A DNA stretch of 13,917 bases from Pelomonas sp963992225 (lineage in GTDB: Bacteria > Pseudomonadota > Gammaproteobacteria > Burkholderiales > Burkholderiaceae_C). Position 1 is the stretch's first letter, and the number at the start of each line of letters is the position of its first letter. The notes under the pieces are model-generated. The model was not told where the DNA came from and did no database searches. It saw nothing but the letters and a program-made list of their open reading frames with translations. A program made the translations under genes and the position numbers. Positions 1-5,908 of the stretch are shown here, one piece after another. The stretch is taken from the NCBI GenBank assembly GCA_963992225.1, contig CAXDTK010000131.1:1-13917 (forward strand), given 5' to 3'.

Positions 1-217
1 GTGTGGAGGATCCTCACGCCGATGGCAGTGATCGCGCCAATGAGACCGAGACGCCTCGGGCTTCTGGAATCTGACGGACTAGGGTCAGCGCCCAAGCTGT
101 CAAAATACCTGCCATCATGACATCGAAGAGATCGCCGAGTTCTTGCAGAGGACGGATCGGCGGCGCGCAGGCACCGTCACCGGTGTGTCCCGATCACCTC
201 GGCAGCGGCGTAGCAGC
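1..217. other. Left-end stretch without a supported gene
   Basis: No reading frame here shows a recognisable family. One frame stays open from about 83 and runs into the first MerR-like fragment, but its residues (for example HDIEEIAEFLQRTDR at 116-160) match nothing I recognise. It may be decayed coding sequence or the former upstream region of the MerR-like gene. Confidence 0.4.
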
Positions 218-416
218 ATCTGGATTGGGGCGACCCAGTTCAGAGACGCAAAGGGCGTGACCAGGTCGTCGTCGAAACGATCCGCTTCTATGATGGCGAA
301 GGGCTGCTTGCAACCCGGCGCGCATTGACCACATCTATCGGGTCTATTCCTTAGCACGGGCTGGTCACGCTGGCAAGCGGATTCCAAACACCAAGCGCAC
401 GGTCCGTACGCACTGA
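218..416 (+). pseudogene. MerR-family regulator remnant (DNA-binding domain only, frameshifted)
   Basis: Three consecutive pieces in three forward frames together read like the start of a MerR regulator. Frame one (224-262) has IGATQF...GVT, resembling the IGELA..GVT opening. Frame two (265-321) has VVVETIRFYDGEGLLATRR, very close to the family's VETIRFYEREGLL helix-turn-helix segment. Frame three (327-416) has YRVYSLARAGHAGKR, matching the wing motif YRVYSLAH, and ends at TGA 414-416. Two shifts are therefore needed, near 263-264 and 319-326. There is no room for the usual dimerisation helix and metal-binding loop, because the sequence stops about 65 residues in. MerR proteins activate metal-efflux or detoxification operons, which fits the CusF-like and CzcD-like genes downstream. 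The identity rests on motif recognition; which metal it sensed cannot be told. Confidence 0.68.
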
Positions 417-423
417 TCATGGG

Positions 424-753
424 GTGAAGATGGTTCGACGACGCGAGATCACGTGCCTCCTGGGTTGCTTGATCGTGCTGACCAGCACGCAACTTCTGGC
501 ACAGCCCTCCGCCAACGATTTGATCGCAGCTGTGGTGGTGAAGATCAATGCCGAGGAAGGCACCGTGACGTTGCGGCACGAGTCAATCGCACACCTGCAT
601 TTACCGGCTACGACAACGAGGTTCCGCTACATCGACCCGCGCCTCGTGCTGCGCATTCGTGATGGCGACCGTATCCGCTTCCGGGCGGATCGGTACGACG
701 GGATGCTGCGACTGACTGCCGTGGTGCCACTCGGGGCTCCTACTGGGCCGTGA
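424..753 (+). CDS. CusF-like periplasmic protein with degenerate metal site
   Basis: This is a 109-residue protein if it starts at GTG 424; ATG 430 is the other candidate and neither has a clear ribosome site. Residues 1-26 form a signal peptide (basic RRR, hydrophobic LLGCLIVLTS, cleavage after LLA-Q). The remainder fits the small OB-fold CusF domain: a VVVKINAEEGTVTL strand, then RHESIAHLHLPATTTRF, then a GDRIRF strand. CusF proteins carry Cu(I)/Ag(I) to CusCBA pumps through one His, one Trp and two Met. In E. coli CusF the equivalent segment reads HHDPIAAVNWPEMTMRF. Here the His is kept, but the Trp is Leu and both Met are Thr, so copper binding in the known manner is unlikely. The gene lies directly after a broken MerR gene, with no Cus pump in view. 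It may be relaxing towards a pseudogene or may have taken another ligand. Confidence 0.72.
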   Translation: MKMVRRREITCLLGCLIVLTSTQLLAQPSANDLIAAVVVKINAEEGTVTLRHESIAHLHLPATTTRFRYIDPRLVLRIRDGDRIRFRADRYDGMLRLTAVVPLGAPTGP

Positions 754-975
754 CACGGTTTACGGGGCGCTCAGCATCGGGAATCTGAGGACCCCTCCTG
801 AACTCCTTCCATTCATCGTCCAGGGAAATGGTCGCTAGTTGGTACAAGACGTCGTTTTGCGCGAACGCGCTGCGTTCGTGGTCCATGTCGACGGTGTTGC
901 CGTCGAGGTTTCGAGGTTTGACTGAACAGGGACGACGAAGCGGACGAATGGCAGCGTGCTCTGTGCAGGCATCAA
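740..975 (-). pseudogene. flgB: flgB C-terminal remnant (flagellar proximal rod protein)
   Basis: On the reverse strand two frames join into the C-terminal part of FlgB. The first (about 975-912) reads LMPAQSTLPFVRFVVPVQSNL; the second (about 911 down to the stop at 740) reads [17 protein letters not shown], followed by LYQLATISLDDEWKEF. E. coli FlgB has [25 protein letters not shown] in the same place. The two frames are separated by an exact 8-bp tandem duplication, CGAGGTTT at 904-911 and 912-919 on the plus strand; removing one copy restores [13 protein letters not shown]. The N-terminal two thirds of FlgB (rod start, ANIANADTPG motif) was not found further right, and no other flagellar gene is in the window. 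This is therefore a displaced, broken fragment. Its 3' end overlaps the last codons of the CusF-like gene on the other strand. Confidence 0.7.
904..919. repeat. 8-bp perfect tandem duplication inside the flgB remnant
   Basis: CGAGGTTT occurs twice head to tail. Because 8 is not a multiple of 3 it shifts the reverse-strand reading frame exactly at the conserved LDGNTV segment, and deletion of one unit repairs it. It looks like replication slippage and is probably the inactivating lesion or an early one. Confidence 0.8.
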
Positions 976-1150
976 GGAGTCCGCGCCCCCTGGGACCCAG
1001 CCTCCGAGCCCTTCCGTCGATGACGGCCAAGGTGTGGCCGCGCAGGCACGCACCGAAGGCGAGCCCGCAAGCCTGACGAATGTCCACTACCGCGACGCAG
1101 GAAACCGGATGAGGAAACCAACCGGCGCAGAATGGCGTTGTTGTAGCTGC

Positions 1151-1155
1151 AGGGG
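1151..1155 (+). promoter_or_regulatory. Ribosome binding site for the His-rich lipoprotein
   Basis: AGGGG lies 7 bases before ATG 1163. It supports starting the gene there and not at far-upstream codons in the same open frame, and the signal peptide begins directly at this ATG. Confidence 0.55.
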
Positions 1156-1162
1156 ATCCATC

Positions 1163-1663
1163 ATGAGACTGCTTAGCTTGATCGCGGCGCTGGTGATCGC
1201 CGCCGGAACGACTGCTTGCGCCACGTCGCAGCCTACTTCGGTGGTGGTTGAGCCGCTTCGTGTCGACCAGCTGCAGGAACTGTCCGCCAAGGGCTTGAGC
1301 GACGATGCTCTGATCGCCCTCATTGAACAGCAAGGCGTCTCCTTTGTACTGTCGAAGAACGACCTGGAAGCGCAGCGCAAAGCCGGTGTCAGCGAAGGCG
1401 TGTTGCGTTACCTGCAGGGAAGGGCCGCAGGTGAGCAGACTCTCAAGACGCGCATCCTGGCTGGCCGGTATCCAGTGGGCAGCTATTTCGGCGTGACCTA
1501 TCTCGGCTACCCATACCTAGGCTACTACGACGGCCTGCACTACTACGGTGGTCGGGGTTACTACGGCGGCTTGGGCGGCAATGGACGGGTGCATCTTGGT
1601 GGGCATCTCGGTGGGCATTTCGGTGGCCATTTCGGCGGACACAGGGGTGGCGGCCATCACTGA
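1163..1663 (+). CDS. Small lipoprotein with Gly/Tyr/His-rich C-terminal tail
   Basis: This is a 166-residue protein. Residues 1-19 form a lipoprotein-type signal (MRLLSLIAALVIAAGTTAC, lipidated Cys 19), so it probably sits in the outer membrane. Residues 30-75 form a helical module reading as LQELSAKGLSDDALIALI, then QQGVSFVLSKNDLEAQRKAG and VSEGVLRYL. This 'G-L-S-D-D-x-I / L-S-x-x-D-L / A-G-V-S-x-x-V' pattern is seen in many small uncharacterised proteobacterial lipoproteins. From about residue 100 the sequence becomes low-complexity: YLGYPYLGYY, GGRGYYGG, then four GGH(L/F) repeats ending GGHRGGGHH. The closely spaced His could bind transition metals, which would suit the CzcD-like transporter that follows, but this is inference. 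The longer in-frame extension upstream (from 956) is rejected because it would bury the signal peptide. Confidence 0.75.
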   Translation: MRLLSLIAALVIAAGTTACATSQPTSVVVEPLRVDQLQELSAKGLSDDALIALIEQQGVSFVLSKNDLEAQRKAGVSEGVLRYLQGRAAGEQTLKTRILAGRYPVGSYFGVTYLGYPYLGYYDGLHYYGGRGYYGGLGGNGRVHLGGHLGGHFGGHFGGHRGGGHH

Positions 1664-1740
1664 GCACGCCTTGTTGCGTGTCGTGGTTCGTCTTGCAATC
1701 ACCGGTCAAGCCTGGGCGCAAGATGCTTCGCTGCGAATCC

Positions 1741-1758
1741 TGCGCCACGTTTGGCGCA
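1741..1758. promoter_or_regulatory. Perfect 7-bp inverted repeat between lipoprotein and transporter genes
   Basis: TGCGCCA-CGTT-TGGCGCA is a perfect palindrome with a 4-base centre, in the 262-bp gap upstream of the CzcD-like gene. It could be an operator for a metal regulator or the stem of a weak terminator for the lipoprotein gene. There is no T-run after it, so an intrinsic terminator is not well supported. Confidence 0.3.
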
Positions 1759-1925
1759 TGATGTGCGAAGACGGGCCAGCAGCGTTGCAGCCAGGAACGC
1801 AGCCATGCAGCGATGGCGGCTTCGCGCTGTGGACGTGGCCGTTCCCTGGCGCACCAATGATCGCTTCTTAGGGCGTGTCTCCAGACACCGCCGAGAATCC
1901 AGACTCGCCTACGACGATCCAGACC

Positions 1926-2852
1926 ATGAGTGCAACGAAGCCGATATCTACTATTTCCGGCGATGCCGCCGCCGGTACGGCCGCGGGACGGCACAAGAAG
2001 AACCTGGCTTGGTCGCTCGGGCTCACGTCTGCGTTCATGGTGATTGAGGTCATTGGCGGACTCTGGACCGGGAGCCTTGCGCTGCTGGCCGACGCCGGAC
2101 ACATGCTCACCGATGCCGGCGGCTTGGCGCTGGCGCTGCTGGCGATCCGCTTTTCGGCGCGACCGCGCACGCCGCAACTGACCTACGGCTATGTCCGGAT
2201 GGAAGTGTTGTCAGCGCTGACCAACGCCGTCGTGCTGCTGCTGTTGACGATCTACATCTTCTTTGAGGCCTACCAGCGCTACCTCAATCCGCCGGACGTT
2301 CTGGGCGGCCCGATGCTCGCGGTAGCGGCGGCCGGCCTTGTGGTCAACCTGATCAGCATGAAACTGCTGGCGGCGGGCTCCGAAGAGAGCCTCAATGTGA
2401 AGGGCGCGTATTTCGAGGTGTTGGGCGACATGCTCGGCTCGCTCGGCGTGCTCGTCGCCGCAGGCGTCGTGATCTTCACCGGCTGGAAGCTGGCCGATCC
2501 GCTGATTGGCGCGGGCATCGGGCTGCTTATCGTTCCCCGCACCTGGATCCTGCTCAAGCAGGCAATCCGCATCCTGATGGAAGGCACACCGCCCGAGGTG
2601 GATGTCGCACTGCTGGAGCGCACGCTGCTCGCCATCCCAGGTGTGACCGCCGTACGCGACCTGCACGTGTGGACCATCACCTCCGGCATCGATTCAATGA
2701 GCGGACATCTTGTTGTTGACGGCGCCCCCGATCCCAAAGCCTTGCTTGCAATGGCGCGCGAGGCGATGAAAACCGGGTTCGGTTTGTCCCACACCACGAT
2801 CGAGATCGACGACACCGAAAGCGCTGCGTCTGAAGGCGCGAAGGCGTTCTGA
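1926..2852 (+). CDS. czcD: CzcD-like cation diffusion facilitator (Zn/Co/Cd efflux)
   Basis: This is a 308-residue inner-membrane antiporter of the CDF family, exporting Zn(II) and related divalent cations in exchange for protons. Six transmembrane helices are visible in the order expected. Helix 2 carries the metal site H59-x3-D63 (GHMLTDAGG). Helix 5 carries E164-x3-D168 (YFEVLGDMLGS); the Glu where zinc-specific relatives have His is, from memory, also found in CzcD-type members. The segment PRTWILLKQAIRILMEGTP and a C-terminal cytoplasmic domain (GVTAVRDLHVWTITSG) are typical. The protein lacks the long His-rich N-terminus or His loop of many CDFs. ATG 1926 was chosen; an in-frame GTG at 1875 would add 17 residues, and neither has a strong ribosome site. 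No CzcCBA pump is adjacent, so it probably acts alone. The neighbouring MerR remnant may once have regulated it. Confidence 0.9.
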   Translation: MSATKPISTISGDAAAGTAAGRHKKNLAWSLGLTSAFMVIEVIGGLWTGSLALLADAGHMLTDAGGLALALLAIRFSARPRTPQLTYGYVRMEVLSALTNAVVLLLLTIYIFFEAYQRYLNPPDVLGGPMLAVAAAGLVVNLISMKLLAAGSEESLNVKGAYFEVLGDMLGSLGVLVAAGVVIFTGWKLADPLIGAGIGLLIVPRTWILLKQAIRILMEGTPPEVDVALLERTLLAIPGVTAVRDLHVWTITSGIDSMSGHLVVDGAPDPKALLAMAREAMKTGFGLSHTTIEIDDTESAASEGAKAF

Positions 2853-3051
2853 CAGGGTCAGTTGCAGTCCCGGTCGGTGAGGCGGTCGAGAACTACATGC
2901 CCGGTAACATGCACGAAGCGCATGGCCTCGGCTGAGCTGCGTCCTTTCTGGGGACACATGCCGAAGGATCGCCACCGACTCACCTGCGAGCCGTTGGCAG
3001 GCAGCATCAACCACCCGGGTTGGGCAACGACACCCATGACCCACCCGGCAC

Positions 3052-3056
3052 AGGAG
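3052..3056 (+). promoter_or_regulatory. Ribosome binding site fixing the first ter-operon start
   Basis: AGGAG lies 5 bases before ATG 3062. It favours that start over an in-frame upstream start at 3020, which has no such site. Confidence 0.65.
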
Positions 3057-3061
3057 AATTC

Positions 3062-4237
3062 ATGGAACGCCAGATCGCACCCACCACAATTCCGGCGCCC
3101 TCTTCACGGCCGGCCGTCCTCATGCAGCCGACCCTGGAGACTGGAGCCATCGTGCTGCGGGCGGATCAGGTGCCGCAGGCCGAGCAGGCACTGGCCGCGC
3201 TCGATTTCGCGACGATTCCATCGGGTGACATCATCAAGATCGGCTTGGGCGCAGAACAGGCGCTGCAGAAGACGCTCGACGGCTTTCTCACGCGCCTCGA
3301 CAAGAAGACCGCGTCCAAGCTGTTCGCCCTTTTCGGACGCCTGGAACAAGGCGTTGATGACGCCAAGCTGCCTGAGATTCTTGAGAAAATCCAGCAAGGC
3401 GAGGAACCGGGGTTCTTCGCCGGCTTGTTCGCCAAGGTCACCGGCCGCAAGCCCGAGGAGGCCTTTCGCGAGTTCATGCAGGAGGTCGGCGAGTTGATCT
3501 CGAGCCGGACGCGGACGCTGGCCGACGAGATGAGTCGCCTGGAGGGCGAACTGTCGAAGGAAATGAAGACGTTGTTCGGCGAACTGCAAGCACTGGAGGC
3601 CCTCAAGCAAGCGTACGGCACGCACTTCGCCAGTTTCACAGTCGATGCTGCAGTGGCCCGGGCATTCCTCGAGAAGGCACGGCAGTACATCGCAGAGCAG
3701 ACGACGGCCGCCTTGCCTGGCGACGTTTCCGCCCAGGCACGCCTGCGCGAACTGCAGGACAAGTTCAGGCTGCTGGAAAGCCGGGCCCTTGCGCTCGAAG
3801 GCACCTACACCCGGCTACCGGCCGACCAGATGGTGATCCAGCAAATCGAGGCCGCTGGCATCGCAACGCTGCAGGAAACGGCGACCACGGTCTCTTCGCG
3901 CTTTGCGTCCATCAAGATGACCTTGCTGGCCATCCATGGCGCGTTCGCGATCAAGTCAGTGCAGCAGATCGCGCATCGCCAGGCACGCCTGGACCAGCAA
4001 TTGACGCAACTCCGCGGCCAAGCCATCAAGGACGTGGCCGTCGCCGCAGCCAAGGCGCCCGGTGACAACCGCATCGCACAGGCGGAGCAAATCGCTGCCA
4101 TCATCACGCAGACGCGCGAGATCCACGAATTGGTCGAAGTTGCCAAGCAGGAGACCGAAGCCAAGTTCGACACCGCACGGCAGATGTTCGAGCAGTCACG
4201 CGCCGAACTGGCGGCGCTGCGCAAAGCTTCACCATAA
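3062..4237 (+). CDS. TelA-like toxic anion resistance family protein
   Basis: This is a 391-residue soluble, almost wholly helical protein without signal peptide or membrane span. After a Pro-rich start (residues 1-20) come two helical regions. The second half, from about residue 150, has long coiled-coil stretches (LADEMSRLEGELSKEM, ALEALKQAYG, RLRELQDKFRLLESRA) and a segment around residues 260-310 (ADQMVIQQIEAAGIATLQET, then VQQIAHRQARLDQQL). That segment follows the TelA pattern of a Q-x-x-I-Q/E helix pair before a basic helix. TelA/KlaA proteins accompany TerD-family genes in tellurite and chemical-stress resistance clusters; their biochemical role is unsettled. This is the first gene of a four-gene run, 11 bp before the TerD gene, which strengthens the call. 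Overall similarity is distant, and the usual TelA segment PLWKxQ is not obvious. Confidence 0.66.
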   Translation: MERQIAPTTIPAPSSRPAVLMQPTLETGAIVLRADQVPQAEQALAALDFATIPSGDIIKIGLGAEQALQKTLDGFLTRLDKKTASKLFALFGRLEQGVDDAKLPEILEKIQQGEEPGFFAGLFAKVTGRKPEEAFREFMQEVGELISSRTRTLADEMSRLEGELSKEMKTLFGELQALEALKQAYGTHFASFTVDAAVARAFLEKARQYIAEQTTAALPGDVSAQARLRELQDKFRLLESRALALEGTYTRLPADQMVIQQIEAAGIATLQETATTVSSRFASIKMTLLAIHGAFAIKSVQQIAHRQARLDQQLTQLRGQAIKDVAVAAAKAPGDNRIAQAEQIAAIITQTREIHELVEVAKQETEAKFDTARQMFEQSRAELAALRKASP

Positions 4238-4239
4238 CC

Positions 4240-4243
4240 GGAG
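4240..4243 (+). promoter_or_regulatory. Ribosome binding site for the TerD-family gene
   Basis: A GGAG-type site (within CCGGAGAGACC) precedes ATG 4249 in the 11-bp gap after the TelA-like gene, supporting this start and operon translation. Confidence 0.55.
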
Positions 4244-4248
4244 AGACC

Positions 4249-4905
4249 ATGCTCACACTGACCCTTGACAAACCCGGCGCCGCGCCGGCCCGCAAGCTGC
4301 AGCTCTCGCTCACCAAGGGCGCTGTGTTCAAGGTGACCGTCGCCTGGCAATGCAACGCGGCCCATCAGGATGACATCGACATTCACGCGCTTGAGGCACG
4401 CAACGGCGGCAACGGCGCGAAGGTGGCGGCACTCGAAGAGATCCTGTCCACCTACAACACCACCAAGATGAGCCCGAAAACCGGCGTGCTGCCGACTGCG
4501 GCCGATGGCTCCTTCGCCACCCTCTCCGGCGGGTTGCGGCACTCGGGTGACGTGCGCGTGCAGGGCAATACCGAAACCATCGTCATCGATGGCGCGAAAC
4601 TTCCAGCTGGCGTCAACGAAATCCCCCTTTTTGCCACCGTCCACAAGGCCGAACACGGCGCGGGGCACGACGAGGGCACTGCGGCCGAGGACGAGGCGGC
4701 TTTCGCCGACATCGAGGTCTGCACTGTCACCATCGCCGACGAGAGCGGGCGCGAATTGGGCACCTACCAGCTGTCCAAGGAGTTCGGCGAGTTCAACGTG
4801 GTGCAGTTGGGCAGCGTCATGCACAGCGACAACGGCTGGGAGTACGCGCCCGTGGGCCGCGGCTTCACGGGCACGTTCAACGACGTTCTGGGCCACTTCT
4901 CCTGA
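4249..4905 (+). CDS. TerD-family tellurium/stress resistance protein
   Basis: This is a 218-residue cytoplasmic beta-sandwich protein of the TerD family. The N-terminal strand LTLTLDKPG is followed by an acidic segment, D41-D-I-D44-I-H, at the position of the Asp-rich calcium-binding loop of TerD proteins. The C-terminal half is the most characteristic: FADIEVCTVTIADESGRELG, then YQLSKEFGEFNVVQLG, then W-E-Y-A-P-V-G-R-G-F-T-G. It matches the TerD ending 'I-x-N-x-x-T-G-x-E-L...Y-D-L...G-x-x-Y-R...W-x-F-x-A-V-G-x-G-F'. The loop between (about residues 138-150) is longer than usual and rich in His, Glu and Asp (HKAEHGAGHDEG). TerD proteins act with TerC, TelA and vWA partners in resistance to tellurite, phage and other insults. 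It sits as gene two of the four-gene operon; no TerC is in view. Confidence 0.88.
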   Translation: MLTLTLDKPGAAPARKLQLSLTKGAVFKVTVAWQCNAAHQDDIDIHALEARNGGNGAKVAALEEILSTYNTTKMSPKTGVLPTAADGSFATLSGGLRHSGDVRVQGNTETIVIDGAKLPAGVNEIPLFATVHKAEHGAGHDEGTAAEDEAAFADIEVCTVTIADESGRELGTYQLSKEFGEFNVVQLGSVMHSDNGWEYAPVGRGFTGTFNDVLGHFS

Positions 4906-4913
4906 GGCCAACC

Positions 4914-5894
4914 GTGCCGCTCACGAAGGACAAGTTGCGCCCGACGGTCATCGGTCCGACGGGTGCTTCGTTGCGCAGCCCAGCGGCTTCGTCGCCGCCG
5001 CTTGGGCCCGCGCCGGAACCGGCACGTCGAGTCCCTGCAGCGTCGCCGGTCACGCGGCAGCCGACCGCCATCCCTGGCGCCCAAAGAAAGCGGATCGAAG
5101 TGACCATGCGTGATCTGCAAGCTTTGTCACCGGGCGCTGCCGCGGGGGTGTACAAGGAGGCTCTGGCGCTGCTGGGAGAGTTCGTCGTCGACAAGGTTTC
5201 TCAGCGCAAGGCGATCCTGTGGGGCCACGACGTGCAGAAGTCGTACGGGGACCGCGTCACCGAAATGCTCGCGCTGGCGCGCAGTCCTGTGCTGATTCGG
5301 GTGGAGGGCCATCTTGCTCGCATGATGGACATCCTGGGATCGATCGATCTCATGGCCGTTTGCGGACATGGCGGCAGCAGCGTCGTCGGTCGACTGTTCC
5401 AGGGCATCAACCGTCGGATCGACACGCCGGGTGAACTGGCTAGGGCCCAGGCAGAGCTGGAACAGTTGCTCGCGCTCATGGGCGCTGCGCTGGACCCCTT
5501 GCTTGATCTGAAGGACCGCCTGCTGCGCCTGGCCGGGTCGATGGAGCGGGCCGCGGAACAGATTGAAGCTTCTGCTCTCGGCGCGCTGTTCCTGTCGGGG
5601 CGCCTGCCTCAGGACGACGCCGAATTGGCGCAGCGCTTTGCCGAGCGCAGCATGAGCCTGACGCAGACCCTAGCGCAGATGCAGCAGGCCGGCTCGACCC
5701 GGGACTTGCAGATCGAGCACCCGGTCCGCCTGATCAGTGCCATCCAGAACGTCGCGCTGGTCATGATGCCCGCGTTCATCGGCAGCATCGCGTCCATCGC
5801 CGCGCTCGGCGGCCGGAACACCTCGGTGTCGCCCACGGAAGCCAGCGAACTGGCCTATCGTCTGCGCGACATGATCGACAAGTTGAAACCCTGA
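4914..5894 (+). CDS. Ter-operon helical protein, possibly a divergent TelA relative
   Basis: This is a 326-residue protein starting at GTG 4914, with GAGG 6 bases before it and an 8-bp gap from the TerD gene. Residues 1-60 are Pro/Ala/Ser-rich and probably disordered. From residue 65 it is helical, in two blocks: SPGAAAGVYKEALALLGEFV, and GHDVQKSYGDRVTEMLALAR with VEGHLARMMDILGSID. A linker (GHGGSSVVGRLFQGINRR) follows, then a long helical C-terminus that includes LAQRFAERSMSLTQTLAQMQ, IEHPVRLISAIQNVAL and MMPAFIGSIASIAALGG. The order 'helical bundle, R-x-x-E-R-x-x-S-L, R-L-I-x-x-I-Q, M-x-P' resembles the TelA C-terminal half, so I infer a shortened TelA-like protein acting beside the first gene. 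I do not firmly recognise the family. Its position makes a Ter-module role likely. Confidence 0.6.
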   Translation: MPLTKDKLRPTVIGPTGASLRSPAASSPPLGPAPEPARRVPAASPVTRQPTAIPGAQRKRIEVTMRDLQALSPGAAAGVYKEALALLGEFVVDKVSQRKAILWGHDVQKSYGDRVTEMLALARSPVLIRVEGHLARMMDILGSIDLMAVCGHGGSSVVGRLFQGINRRIDTPGELARAQAELEQLLALMGAALDPLLDLKDRLLRLAGSMERAAEQIEASALGALFLSGRLPQDDAELAQRFAERSMSLTQTLAQMQQAGSTRDLQIEHPVRLISAIQNVALVMMPAFIGSIASIAALGGRNTSVSPTEASELAYRLRDMIDKLKP

Positions 5895-5908
5895 ACCAGG
5901 AAGCACCC

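Noticed and set aside
956..1162. Upstream extension of the lipoprotein reading frame
   Set aside because: The signal peptide and the ribosome site both point to ATG 1163; the extension has random composition and overlaps the reverse-strand flgB remnant.
2862..3497. Long open frame overlapping the start of the TelA-like gene
   Set aside because: Arg/Ser-rich shadow of the real frame, with no ribosome site and no family character.
3805..4911. 368-residue reverse frame across the TelA-like and TerD genes
   Set aside because: Antisense shadow; the forward genes have clear families, ribosome sites and operon spacing.
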